54,429 nt of DNA from Alteribacillus sp041949975. Lineage in GTDB: Bacteria; Bacillota; Bacilli; Bacillales; Marinococcaceae. A program made the translations under genes and the position numbers. Of this stretch, positions 18,065 through 27,177 are shown piece after piece (position 1 is the stretch's first letter; each line of letters starts with the position of its first letter). The notes under the pieces were generated by a model, which did not search any database, had not been told where the DNA came from, and worked only from the letters and a program-made list of their open reading frames with translations. The DNA is taken from positions 1-54,429 of the forward strand of contig NZ_JBHFQG010000026.1 of the NCBI RefSeq assembly GCF_041949975.1, given 5' to 3'.

Positions 18065-19304
18065 ATGGAATCCGAAGGTACAGTAGAAGCGTGTAGTATT
18101 TCTCACGGTGAAACTGAAAAAAGGGATGGTGTGCCTAACCTCATCGACAAAGTCGTAAGCCGGGACAATCTCAATCTAGCATACGGAAGAGTCAAAGCCA
18201 ATAAAGGCTCCGCTGGGGTCGATGAGATGAAAGTGGATGACCTTTTCGGTTACCTTACGCTACACAAAAAAAGAACTTATCCAACAAATAAAACAGGGCT
18301 CTTACAAGCCACAACCTGTCAAACGTGTGGAAATACCGAAGCAAGACGGAACAAAACGCAAACTTGGAGTACCAACCGTGCTGGATCGCTTTGTTCAACA
18401 AGCGATCTTACAAGTCATAGAGAAGATTATTGATCCAACATTTTCCGACTGCAGCTTTGGTTTCAGACCAAACCGTAGTGCTCATGACGCAATGACATGT
18501 GCGAAAGAATACTATGAAGAGGGCTATCGAACGGTTGTTGATATCGACATGAAGCAATATTTCGATACTGTCCCTCACGACAAGTTGATGCACAACGTGG
18601 AGAAACACATCAAAGACAAGATAGTACTCCGCCTCATTCGAAAGTTTTCACGAAGTGGGGTCTCCATTAACGGGGAGGTCTTTCCCACGGAAATCGGAAC
18701 CCCTCAAGGTGGTAATCTTTCTCCCATCCTAAGTAACATTTATCTAAACCAACTCGATGAAGAACTGGAAGAACGGGGACATAAATTTGTTCGATAGGCC
18801 GATGACTGCAACATCTATGTTAAAAGTGCAAAAGCAGGAAACCGGGTCATGAAGAGTGTTACAACATTTCTCGAAGAAAAGCTGAAACTAACAATCAACC
18901 GGGAGAAAAGCAAGGTTGGGAGTCCTACGAAACGAAAGTTTCTCGGATTCTGTCTGCATAGCACCAAGCAAGGTGTAGGGTTTCGCCCCCATCAAAAGTC
19001 CAAAAAGAACCTTGAGAAGAAGCTAACACAGCGGACCAAACGAAACCGAAGTGGGAACATCCGTGACATTATCAAGGAAGTCAACGTTCGGCGCATAGAT
19101 CAATGGATCAGACGCAGAATAAGGCAAATCATATGGAAACGCTGGAAGAAAGTGAAGACAAAGTATAAGAGTCTGATAAAACTTAAAGTTCCTAAACTAA
19201 AGGCTTGGGAGTGGGCAAACACACGGAAAGGGTACTGGCGTATCGCATGTAGTTATTTTCTACACAGAGCCATTTCAAATGAGATTCTCGAAAAGTCGGT
19301 TTAA
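18065..19304 (+). pseudogene. ltrA: group II intron reverse transcriptase/maturase, frameshifted and with a stop in the YADD motif
   Basis: The remnant aligns over the full RT and maturase domains in three pieces. From 18065 the frame gives GVPNLIDKVVSRDNLNLAYG and AGVDEM. An extra A in the seven-A run near 18270 shifts the frame into KELIQQIKQGSYKPQPVKRV, SFGFRPNRSAHDA, DIDMKQYFDTV and TPQGGNLSPILSNIYLNQLD. At 18795-18797 the Tyr codon of the catalytic YADD motif is TAG, giving VR-stop-ADDCNIY. The last piece carries KLKLTINREKSKV, KFLGF and a GYWRIACS C-terminus. With two lesions, one in the active site, no active enzyme is expected. Confidence 0.92.
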
Positions 19305-19329
19305 AAAATCTAAACCGACTTTTCGAGAA
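19285..19329. repeat. perfect 19-bp inverted repeat across the maturase stop codon
   Basis: The arms TTCTCGAAAAGTCGGTTTA and TAAACCGACTTTTCGAGAA surround a 7-nt loop (AAAAATC). The left arm contains the maturase stop codon. It probably closes part of intron domain IV. No T-run follows, so it is not a normal terminator. Confidence 0.7.
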
Positions 19330-19449
19330 AGCACACTCAAACTATTGAACCGCCGTATACGGAACCGTACATACGGTGGTGTGAGAGGACGGGGTTAACC
19401 ACCCCTCCTACTTGATTTCAGGTTTTTAGAGGAAAGACTTTATCGTATG

Positions 19450-19476
19450 AAAAAGCCGCCCCTTGGGACGACTTTT
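19450..19476 (-). terminator. rho-independent terminator of the LCP gene
   Basis: Read on the minus strand, AAAAGTCGTCCC and GGGGCGGCTTTT pair (with G-T pairs) around AA and end in TTTT. Confidence 0.75.
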
Positions 19477-19481
19477 TGTTC

Positions 19482-20525
19482 TTACCATTCATTTGTTTGA
19501 TTCTGGTCCGATTGGTTTTCTTCCGGTGCTTGATAATTATCCTGGTCTTCGGGCTTATCGATTTCCAAATGAGCTTTTAATTCTTGTGAAATTTGCTGAA
19601 TGGATTCTTCATTTAACTGATAATAATATCCGCTGTCTAAGTTAAGGTTTTGGCCTCCCAGCTGGAGGCGTTCAATGTCTCCGATTGAAGTAGCATAACG
19701 ATGCAAAGAAACTAAATTTCCAAACGAAAAATTCATTTTCATATGCCTTTCCAAACTGGCAAGAACATCGTCATAATTCCGCAGAGATGAAATGGAGGCA
19801 CTTCGGCGAATGAGAGCTTCTACAATTTCCTGCTGACGCTCGCCGCGGCCAATATCTCCGCGCGGATCTTGTTTTCGCATTCTTGCATAAGCTAATGCTT
19901 CTTCACCGTCAAGCATCTGCGTTCCTTCTTCGAGGGCAATAGCATCATGGTTCCCTTCGCTGTCCTGTTCTGTAAATGCAAAAGGAACGTCCACCTCTAC
20001 CCCATCTAGAGCATTTATAATTTCAATAAAGGCGTCAAAATTTAATTTCACATAATAATCGACAGGAATATCAAATAATTCTTCAACTGTTTGAATGGCC
20101 AAATCTGTTCCGCCAAAAGCATGGGCGTGCGTAATCTTATCTTCGCCGCGCTGTGGGATATTCACAAGTGAATCGCGCGGAATACTAGTCATTTTCACGG
20201 ATTCTTCTTCTTTATTAAACGTAGCCAGAATCATAGCATCCGTCCGGCCTTCCAATTCGCCGCTTCTGTCATCGACACCTAGAAACAGAACAGAAATATT
20301 ATCCTGCTTTGGATCAACTGCTGCTTCTCTTCGTTCTGATTTTTCACCCCGATCAAGGGTTTCCTGGGTATCAGCCGCTACATCACTCAGCTTCCAGGCA
20401 AAATAGCCGAGTGCTCCTCCCAGCAGTAAAAAAGAAAGAAGGCCGATTAGCATAAATGTTTTTATAATGCGTCTTTTCCTTCTTTTTCGACGCCGCAGCC
20501 TAGTATTAGGCACTTCATTACCCAT
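19482..20525 (-). CDS. tagU: LytR-CpsA-Psr (LCP) family wall polymer ligase, TagU-like
   Basis: 347 residues. A very basic cytoplasmic N-terminus (RLRRRKRRKRRIIK) precedes one membrane anchor (about 22-46) and an extracellular LCP domain. Pyrophosphate-lipid binding residues are seen in VLFLGVDDRSGELEGRTDAM, TSIPRDSLVNIP, DKITHAHAFGG and ALAYARMRKQDPRGDIGRGE. LCP proteins move wall teichoic acid or other anionic polymers from undecaprenyl carrier onto peptidoglycan. Here it could attach the polymer of the csaB operon as well as teichoic acid. In B. subtilis the gene (lytR/tagU) also lies near yvyE and degS. Confidence 0.92.
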   Translation of the reverse strand: MGNEVPNTRLRRRKRRKRRIIKTFMLIGLLSFLLLGGALGYFAWKLSDVAADTQETLDRGEKSERREAAVDPKQDNISVLFLGVDDRSGELEGRTDAMILATFNKEEESVKMTSIPRDSLVNIPQRGEDKITHAHAFGGTDLAIQTVEELFDIPVDYYVKLNFDAFIEIINALDGVEVDVPFAFTEQDSEGNHDAIALEEGTQMLDGEEALAYARMRKQDPRGDIGRGERQQEIVEALIRRSASISSLRNYDDVLASLERHMKMNFSFGNLVSLHRYATSIGDIERLQLGGQNLNLDSGYYYQLNEESIQQISQELKAHLEIDKPEDQDNYQAPEENQSDQNQTNEW

Positions 20526-20832
20526 AACATAAATTCTCCTTGTTTTCAGTTTTCGTGCCTTTCATTCTCAATTATTTTACATAAAACACACCTATTCGTA
20601 AATGAAATTTTATTGAAAAAAAAGAGCAACAAAAGACAGACTGACATAATTCCCCTTTTTTGTGAGACGGTATCAATATGTATATCGTTACAACCATTGA
20701 CAAAAAAACCGGGGGAAGTTTTATTTCCCCGGAAATAGTGCAGGAAAAACGGAAATAATTGTGATAAAAAAAGGATTGCTAAGAGATAAGTCGAAACAAT
20801 GTAAAGGGCAGATTGGGTGCGGATGGAAAAGG
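20526..20832. other. intergenic region between tagU and yvyE
   Basis: About 300 nt. It holds the yvyE terminator (20702-20732). The remainder is AT-rich and must contain the tagU promoter; no clear boxes were assigned. Confidence 0.4.
20702..20732 (-). terminator. rho-independent terminator of yvyE
   Basis: On the minus strand CCGGGGAA pairs with TTCCCCCGG around a loop of about 8 nt, followed by seven T. Confidence 0.8.
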
Positions 20833-21480
20833 TTACTCTTTTTTTAGTGTCACGTCAGTTTCCAGATAAGTCTCTTCTTTTTTTTCCAGATGGCCTTGTC
20901 CATTTGTCATATTGGTGATCCAATTAGAAAAGGCTTGGACTTTATCTACAGGAACATAAGCAGAAAGAGAAACATTCTCTTCGTATTCAATATCTTTTAT
21001 CATATAAGAAGACTGCCTTAATTCGTTTTCCACTTTTCCAAGCCATGTGTAGTCAACCCGGACTGAAATGACTTGCATTAGTTTTCTTTCCACCACACCT
21101 GTAGCATTAATGCCTTCTGTTACGGCAGACCCGTAAGCTCTAATCAATCCTCCGGCACCAAGTTTAATACCGCCGAAATAACGAGTGACTACAACACATG
21201 TATCTTTCAGCTGGCGTTTTTTTAACACTTCAAGCATTGGAACTCCTGCTGTACCACTAGGTTCACCGTCATCGTTGGCTTTTTGAATTTCATCTTTTTC
21301 ACCGATCATATAGGCAGAACAATTATGAGTTGCATTCCAATGTTCTTTTTTTATCGATTGTATAAATTCTTGTGCTTCTGTTTCGGTTGTAACACGTTTG
21401 ACATGTGCAATGAATCGGGACTTATTTATGACAATTTCGTTTGTTCCACTTGGTTTTACTGTATAATAGATTGCAAGCAT
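20833..21480 (-). CDS. yvyE: YvyE, YigZ/IMPACT family protein
   Basis: 215 residues. The N-terminal UPF0029/IMPACT domain is clear: SRFIAHVKRV, HNCSAYMIG, ANDDGEPSGTAGVPMLEVL, VTRYFGGIKLGAGGLIRAYG. A C-terminal DUF1949-type ferredoxin-like domain follows. The biochemical role is unsettled; eukaryotic IMPACT regulates the Gcn2 kinase, and bacterial members are proposed to bind nucleic acid or ribosomes. In B. subtilis yvyE also sits beside tagU and degS with the same divergent layout, so the symbol is given by both sequence and synteny. Confidence 0.9.
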   Translation of the reverse strand: MLAIYYTVKPSGTNEIVINKSRFIAHVKRVTTETEAQEFIQSIKKEHWNATHNCSAYMIGEKDEIQKANDDGEPSGTAGVPMLEVLKKRQLKDTCVVVTRYFGGIKLGAGGLIRAYGSAVTEGINATGVVERKLMQVISVRVDYTWLGKVENELRQSSYMIKDIEYEENVSLSAYVPVDKVQAFSNWITNMTNGQGHLEKKEETYLETDVTLKKE

Positions 21481-21707
21481 GACAGAATAACTCCTCCTAA
21501 CGATGTAATTATACTATAATAATATTGTAAAACTTGAAAACAGGAAGACATGATATCCTATAGTAGACGGTGAAAAAATCACAAATTAGCGCATAACTAT
21601 GTAATTTCTTGATTTTTTATCGGTTCTTCCGTGTGGGTACATAAGAATGTGCTAAAATAATCATAACGGATCGTGGCAGTCTGTCAAACAAACGAATCCG
21701 TCGAAGA

Positions 21708-22865
21708 GTGGTGACATTTTTGTCAACGAAGCTGACACTCGATGAAATCATCGACAAAATGTTAAATACTGTAGAACACAGCAAAGAACAAATCTTTGAG
21801 ATCAGCGAAAATTCCCGGGAAGAATATGAAGCGCTGCAGCAGGAACTTACAGAAATCCGGGAGAAAGTCGCTGCCATAATTGATAAATCTGAAAAAACAG
21901 ATATGCACGCCCGATTTGCGAGAAACCACCTTGCAGAAGTGAGCCGTCATTTTAAGAGCTACAGTAATGAGGAAGTAAAAAAAGCTTATGAGCAAGCAAA
22001 TGAACTGCAAGTAGAGCTTGCTATACTACAGCAAGAAGAAAAACAGCTTCGTGAGCGGCGTGATCAAGTAGAGCGGCGTCTTTTGCATTTAGAAGGAACC
22101 ATTGACCGTGCAGAAATGCTCGTGGGACAGGTTTCTGTTGTATATAACTTTTTAGCCGGGGATTTAAAAGAAGTCGGTGAAATTGTAGAAGATGCGAAAG
22201 AGAAACAGCAATTCGGTTTAAAGATTATCGAAGCTCAAGAGGAAGAACGAAAGCGGGTAGCCAGGGAAATCCACGATGGGCCTGCTCAGATGCTGGCTAA
22301 TGTTCTTCTTCGCTCTGAGCTTGTGGAACGCGTTCGGGATGAAAAGGGCATGGATGCCGCCGTTGAAGAAATCCGCGACTTGCGCGTTATGATCCGCTCA
22401 AGTTTAGCCGAAGTAAGGCGTATCATTTACGACCTTCGACCAATGGCCCTTGATGATCTGGGACTCATTCCTACATTAAAAAAGTATTTGAAAAACGTCG
22501 AAGAGCACACTGGATTAAACATCCTGTTCACTCACATGGGCCGACAGCTTCGGCTGCCGCCGAATTTAGAGGTTGGCCTTTTTCGACTTGTGCAGGAAGC
22601 AGTCCAAAATGCGTACAAGCACGCAGACCCCAGGGAGGTAAAGGTGAAAATGGAGATGAAACCTTCTCGTGTTGTTATCGTCATAAAGGATGACGGCAAA
22701 GGTTTCGACACGGCCAATGCCTCTAAGGAAAAATCGTTTGGATTAATGGGTATGAGAGAAAGAATAAATGTTTTAAAAGGGGAGCTCACCATTGACTCCG
22801 CTCCAAACAAAGGAACCATTGTCATTATACAAGTTCCAGTGGAGGGAGCCAAAGCAAAAGCTTAA
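21708..22865 (+). CDS. degS: DegS, sensor histidine kinase
   Basis: About 385 residues, with no membrane segment, as expected for the cytoplasmic kinase DegS. An N-terminal sensor domain and long coiled coil (about 1-170) is followed by HisKA_3, with the phosphorylated His in EEERKRVAREIHDGPAQML, and a HATPase domain with DDGKGFD and SFGLMGMRERI. It phosphorylates DegU, encoded downstream, and so controls competence, exoenzymes and motility. The start is uncertain: GTG at 21708 or 21711, or TTG at 21720 with GGTGA just before it. Confidence 0.95.
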   Translation: MVTFLSTKLTLDEIIDKMLNTVEHSKEQIFEISENSREEYEALQQELTEIREKVAAIIDKSEKTDMHARFARNHLAEVSRHFKSYSNEEVKKAYEQANELQVELAILQQEEKQLRERRDQVERRLLHLEGTIDRAEMLVGQVSVVYNFLAGDLKEVGEIVEDAKEKQQFGLKIIEAQEEERKRVAREIHDGPAQMLANVLLRSELVERVRDEKGMDAAVEEIRDLRVMIRSSLAEVRRIIYDLRPMALDDLGLIPTLKKYLKNVEEHTGLNILFTHMGRQLRLPPNLEVGLFRLVQEAVQNAYKHADPREVKVKMEMKPSRVVIVIKDDGKGFDTANASKEKSFGLMGMRERINVLKGELTIDSAPNKGTIVIIQVPVEGAKAKA

Positions 22866-23046
22866 AACTTTTCGTTAAGACAAAAAGGGGCTTATGTTAG
22901 TTTGGTTTGTGGACAGCAAGAGAATCAGCCGCTTATCTTTTATAAAAATAGAAAAAAGAGAAAAAATAGGATAAAGCGGACATAGCAGCAACACTTATTC
23001 AGCAGCAGCCAAAACGCAACGCAATGTAATCGAAAGGATGAGAAGC

Positions 23047-23760
23047 ATGCAGGAAACAATAGATAACACTGTCAGACTAATCCTGATAGATGATCATCAG
23101 CTTTTCAGAGAAGGGGTCAAACGTATTTTAGATATGGAACCCAACTTTGAAGTAGTAGCAGAAGGCGACGATGGAGAAGAAGCCATAACGCTCGTAGAAA
23201 AAAACGACCCTGATGTGGTTCTCATGGATATTAACATGCCCGGTACAAATGGCGTCGAAGCAACCCGAAACTTAATAGAAAAATTCCCGGACATTAAAGT
23301 ATTAATTCTTTCTATCCACGATGATGAATCATATGTGACCCATGTACTGAAAACTGGCGCATCCGGTTATTTGTTAAAAGAAATGGATGCCGATGCGTTA
23401 ATCGAAGCCGTAAAAGTTGTCGGCCAAGGCGGAGCATACATTCACCCAAAAGTAACCCATAATTTAATCAAAGAATACCGCCGTCTTGCTTCTGGAGATG
23501 AAGGAGCAGATGATACAGCAGAAATCGGCTTCAAGGAAGTCGAATACCGCAAACCGCTTCATATCCTAACCCGCCGCGAATGTGAAGTACTTCAGCTGAT
23601 GACGGACGGATACAGCAACCGCATGATCGGCGAATCCTTATATATCAGTGAAAAAACAGTGAAAAACCATGTAAGTAACATCTTGCAAAAAATGAACGTA
23701 AACGACCGTACCCAAGCTGTCGTAGAATCCATCAAAAAAGGCTGGGTCAAAGTAAGATAA
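23047..23760 (+). CDS. degU: DegU, response regulator
   Basis: About 237 residues. The ATG at 23047 is 9 nt behind AAAGGA; an ATG at 23038 overlaps that site. The receiver domain has the acidic pair in LIDDHQLFREG, the phospho-acceptor Asp in VVLMDINMPG and the Lys in YLLKEMDAD. The LuxR-type HTH at the C-terminus starts LTRRECEVLQLMTDGYSNRM and ends KKGWVKVR. It is the partner of DegS and activates comK, degradative enzymes and fla/che control in Bacillus. The 180-nt gap to degS may carry a second promoter, as known in B. subtilis, but no box was assigned. Confidence 0.95.
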   Translation: MQETIDNTVRLILIDDHQLFREGVKRILDMEPNFEVVAEGDDGEEAITLVEKNDPDVVLMDINMPGTNGVEATRNLIEKFPDIKVLILSIHDDESYVTHVLKTGASGYLLKEMDADALIEAVKVVGQGGAYIHPKVTHNLIKEYRRLASGDEGADDTAEIGFKEVEYRKPLHILTRRECEVLQLMTDGYSNRMIGESLYISEKTVKNHVSNILQKMNVNDRTQAVVESIKKGWVKVR

Positions 23761-23762
23761 AG

Positions 23763-23802
23763 AAAAGCGGTACGCCAATCCTCCAAACGGCGGCCGCTTT
23801 TT
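23763..23802 (+). terminator. rho-independent terminator of degU
   Basis: The outer arms AAAAGCGG and CCGCTTTT enclose an imperfect inner stem and run into TTTTTTGC. Confidence 0.75.
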
Positions 23803-23837
23803 TGCACGATTGAGGTGCTGCTGCCATTCAATCTGAA

Positions 23838-24600
23838 GTGTGTGGGGCCAGACCCAGGGTCAGACCTTGGTGGGGGCGTTCATAAAAGTCGAAATGTGGT
23901 AAAAAATGAGCGGCAGTTTTGCATAAAAAGAAGAATTTAGTTCAAATATCAGGGATATGGTTTATAACACTGCAATTTATCGGTCACTTCGCTATGAATA
24001 GTGAAGGGCTAGACTTCAGGTGTACGAGCAGTATTTCAAATCGTAGTTCGGTCAAATAGGGAGAAATGTAGCGCATACGCAAGGGGGAGTTGTTCATAAA
24101 AAGCAGAAAGTAGTTCATATACAAGTGAACGTGGTGCATTACAATGTAAAGTCGGTCACTTTACTATCAAGTGGTACGGGGCCAGACCCTCGAGTAGGAC
24201 AGAGAATACTATATTGCTGGACTATCAATTACTTAAACAAGTACTCATATATGATAAAAAGTCGTTCATAAATCCGGCAAAGCATTGAATAACCTTCAAA
24301 AAACAGGCACTAAATCCCCAGCCGCAGTGCATACCTCTGCCGAAATAGTCATCCCAACTAAATTATTGCATATCCCATACAAAGTCGTTCATAAAACCGA
24401 AAAAGCAGCGCAATTCCAAACAAAAGCACTTCATAAATTCACTAACACTGTACATAATCCTTCCAAATCGCTCACCAACCCGTAATAACTCCATAAAACC
24501 AGTGCATAAACCTGAAAAACCGTACATATCCACACCATCTCTACACATAACAAGCAAAACCCTGTACATAAAAATTCCGTCTCTGACCACAACGCTCCCG
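23838..24600 (+). repeat. degenerate ~22-nt tandem repeat array, array 3, with two GGGGCCAGACCC motifs
   Basis: A 760-nt gap. TGTGGGGCCAGACCC lies at about 23841 (followed by AGGGTCAGACC) and CGGGGCCAGACCC at about 24177. Between and after them run units such as CGTTCATAAAAGTCGAAA, TTGTTCATAAAAAGCAGAAA and GTAGTTCATATACAAGTGAA. In the segment 24375-24470 the units are very regular at 22 nt (AAGTCGTTCATAAAACCGAA, AGCACTTCATAAATTCACTA, ACTGTACATAATCCTTCCAA). Small frames read VVHK-type peptides and have no ribosome sites. Confidence 0.7.
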
Positions 24601-24719
24601 CCCCACTGAAAATAAGAGAAATACTTAATTTTCCTTGCAGAAGATTGTTCGACAACTTATGATAAAAGAAGAACTATGCATAGAAGAAATCTATGAGAGA
24701 TAAAAGAGAGGAAACAGCT

Positions 24720-25565
24720 ATGGCTAATATCGCGATTGTGACCGACAGCACGGCATATCTTCCGCCGGATGTGACAGCTAATGAAAATATTACGATAGTA
24801 CCTCTTAGTGTCGTTTTCGGAAACGAGGCGTACGAAGAAGAGGTGGAGTTGTCGACGGTTGAATTTTACAACAAGTTAAAACAGTCCGAGGATCTTCCGA
24901 CAACGTCGCAGCCTGCGTTGGGAAAGTTCGTGGAAACCTATGAGAGACTTGCCCAAAACCATGAAGCTATTATTACGATTCATTTAGCCAGCGGTATAAG
25001 CGGCACCTATCAAACCGCTCTTACAGCGGGCGAGCAGGTGGAAGGCGTGGAAGTCTACGGTTTTGATTCAGAAATCAGCTGCATGCCGCAGGGGTACTTT
25101 GTGATTGAAGCAGCGCGAATGGCGCGCGATGGCGAAACGGTGGATACCATTCTTGATCGTCTGAAAGAAATGAAAAAAAGCATGGATGCTTATTTTGTAG
25201 TAGATAACCTGAACCACCTGCACCGCGGCGGCCGCTTGAACGGAGCGCAGGCGCTTATCGGCAGCTTGCTGCAGATCAAGCCGATTTTAACATTTGAAAA
25301 TCAGCAGATCGTACCGTTTGAAAAAGTTCGAACAGAAAAGAAAGCATTGAACCGGGTGTTTGAGCTTTTTGATGAAGCTGCAAAAAATGACACCCCGATC
25401 CGGGCTACGGTGATCCACGCGAACCGGCGGGACAAAGCAGAAGAAATACAGCAAAAGCTCTCGGAAAAATATCCTAACGCTGTGGTGGATATCAGCTGCT
25501 TTGGGCCAGTGATCGGCACGCATCTTGGCGAAGGCAGCCTCGGTGTCGGCTGGTGCAAAATGTAA
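24720..25565 (+). CDS. degV: DegV family fatty-acid-binding protein (YviA)
   Basis: About 281 residues from ATG 24720, with GAGAGGAAA 8 nt upstream. The DegV fold is shown by the N-terminal IAIVTDSTAYLPPD, the fatty-acid site SGISGTYQTA, the VDNLNHLHRGGRLNGAQALIG motif and the C-terminal GPVIGTHLGEGSLGVGW. DegV proteins bind a fatty acid and in many Firmicutes serve fatty acid kinase as FakB carriers. The gene next to degSU and comFA is the B. subtilis degV (yviA) position. Confidence 0.92.
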   Translation: MANIAIVTDSTAYLPPDVTANENITIVPLSVVFGNEAYEEEVELSTVEFYNKLKQSEDLPTTSQPALGKFVETYERLAQNHEAIITIHLASGISGTYQTALTAGEQVEGVEVYGFDSEISCMPQGYFVIEAARMARDGETVDTILDRLKEMKKSMDAYFVVDNLNHLHRGGRLNGAQALIGSLLQIKPILTFENQQIVPFEKVRTEKKALNRVFELFDEAAKNDTPIRATVIHANRRDKAEEIQQKLSEKYPNAVVDISCFGPVIGTHLGEGSLGVGWCKM

Positions 25566-25579
25566 CCTCCTATGAAAAA

Positions 25580-25619
25580 AGCCGGGCACCTCCCTCTCCT
25601 TCTGCCCGGCTCCATTTTT
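25580..25619 (+). terminator. rho-independent terminator of degV
   Basis: The arms AGCCGGGCA and TGCCCGGCT are separated by about 14 nt and followed by CCATTTTTCC. Confidence 0.75.
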
Positions 25620-25662
25620 CCTTATTTCCTATTAAACGAAATACAAGAAAGGAGTAATGCCC

Positions 25663-27177
25663 ATGCGATTTTGTCATGTCCTTTTACAGAACAGCAGCGA
25701 AGCAATCTGTCTTCCCGAGCTGTTTATCAACCAATCAGAAGCTGTTAAACACGGCCCGGACGTTATCAGTCAGCTTCCCGACTTGCCCCCTCCAACTCCG
25801 CACCACCAACCCTTACCCCACTACCACTATCTGCAAGATTTATTATATGGAAAAGAACTTTTATTTGAAGAAATTCAATTATCATGGGAGGAGTTACATC
25901 CATATTTAAAAGCTGGATTAATCACAGTACGTGCTGGGTTGCGTCCTTCGAAAAAGAGCTATATGTGCCGGCGCTGTCACAATACTGACCCAAACCGGTT
26001 TGGTATGTTTTATTGTGTTCGCTGTCAAAAAAAGTGTGTATACTGCAGGTATTGTTTAATGATGGGAAGAATCAGTGCTTGTTCTGGATTATTTCGATGG
26101 AACGGGCTGCCCCCAACCTTGTCGCAAAATATCCACCTGCATTGGAATGGAATTTTTTCAGAAGGCCAAAAACAAGCCTCAGAGGCAATATTTCAGGCAA
26201 TAAAAGATAAAGATGAACTGCTCGTCTGGGCGGTTTGCGGGGCTGGAAAAACAGAAATTCTCTTTCCGGGCCTCGAACAAGCACTTCAAAGCGGTGAGCG
26301 TGTACTGCTTGCTACTCCTAGAACCGACGTCGTTCTCGAGCTGCTTCCCCGGCTCCAGCGTGTATTTCCAAACGCAAGTATGGCGGGTCTGCACGGAAAA
26401 AGTGAAGAAAAACAACTCCCTGCACAGCTAATTATCGCAACGACCCACCAAACGATGCGTTTCACAGATGCTTTTGACATCGTCATTATTGACGAAGTCG
26501 ATGCTTTTCCTTTTACGGCAGATACCTCTCTCGTCCAAGCTGTTACAAATGCAAAAAAGAAAAAAGCGGCCACGATTTATCTGACGGCAACTCCCACGAA
26601 AATTCTCCAAAAACGAGTCCACAAAAATACTCTTTCTGTTACCAAAATACCCCGTCGTTATCACGACCATCCGCTGCCGGTTCCGCGCTTTCAATGGAGC
26701 GGGCCGTGGAAGAAGAGACTTGAAAAAGGCCGGCTTCCAGCGCCAATTCAAACGTGGTGCGAACAACGTCTGCAAAGCAGAACTCCAGTTTTTTTATTTG
26801 TTCCATCGGTTGAATCACTAAAAAAAATAACGGCTATTTTAAAAAATATCGATGCATCGATTGAAGGCGTTCATAGTGCTGATGAAGAAAGGCTTTCGAA
26901 GGTAGAGGCTTTTCGAATCGGCAGCGTAGAACTTCTTGTGACAACTACTATTCTGGAACGAGGCGTAACCGTGCCTGGTGTAGAAGTAGCTGTATTCGGA
27001 GCGGAAGAAGATATTTTTACTGAAAGTGCGCTCGTTCAAATTGCAGGTCGTGCCGGAAGAAGCAAAGACCAGCCGGAAGGCGATGTCGTCTTTTTTCATT
27101 TTGGAAAAACAACAGCCATGACAGCTGCCCGTCGTCATATTTTGAACATGAATTCGGAAAGGAGAAAAGGATGCTAA
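25663..27177 (+). CDS. comFA: ComFA, competence helicase/ATPase
   Basis: About 504 residues, ATG at 25663 with AAAGGAG 8 nt upstream. A four-cysteine-type zinc region near residue 100-135 (CRRCHN, CVRCQKKCVYCRYC) precedes a DEAD-type ATPase core with Walker A AVCGAGKTE, Walker B IIDEVDAFP and TATPT, then a helicase C domain ending in VQIAGRAGRS. ComFA powers uptake of single-stranded DNA through the ComEC channel during transformation. The 3' end overlaps comFC by 7 nt. In B. subtilis the operon is driven by ComK; I could not identify a clean AAAA-N5-TTTT box pair in the short upstream gap. Confidence 0.93.
   Translation: MRFCHVLLQNSSEAICLPELFINQSEAVKHGPDVISQLPDLPPPTPHHQPLPHYHYLQDLLYGKELLFEEIQLSWEELHPYLKAGLITVRAGLRPSKKSYMCRRCHNTDPNRFGMFYCVRCQKKCVYCRYCLMMGRISACSGLFRWNGLPPTLSQNIHLHWNGIFSEGQKQASEAIFQAIKDKDELLVWAVCGAGKTEILFPGLEQALQSGERVLLATPRTDVVLELLPRLQRVFPNASMAGLHGKSEEKQLPAQLIIATTHQTMRFTDAFDIVIIDEVDAFPFTADTSLVQAVTNAKKKKAATIYLTATPTKILQKRVHKNTLSVTKIPRRYHDHPLPVPRFQWSGPWKKRLEKGRLPAPIQTWCEQRLQSRTPVFLFVPSVESLKKITAILKNIDASIEGVHSADEERLSKVEAFRIGSVELLVTTTILERGVTVPGVEVAVFGAEEDIFTESALVQIAGRAGRSKDQPEGDVVFFHFGKTTAMTAARRHILNMNSERRKGC

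Larger units (their letters stand above)
17617..19416 (+). mobile_element. group II intron (class C type) with a degenerate ORF
   Basis: The 5' end reads GTGCGCCCGG, matching the GUGYG intron start. The 3' end has a domain V/VI-like region at 19348-19416 (CCGCCGTATACGGAACCGTA, then GTGGTGTGAGAGGACGGGG and a final CTACTTGAT). Length is about 1.8 kb. It lies exactly behind the tagO terminator hairpin, the preferred target of class C introns, and it interrupts no gene. The encoded reverse transcriptase/maturase has no endonuclease domain, as in class C. Exact ends are inferred from consensus only. Confidence 0.85.

Noticed and set aside
24285..24655. Frames of 66-75 codons behind degU with VVHK-like peptides
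   Set aside because: Periodic peptides come from the same non-coding repeat; no start signals and no family match.
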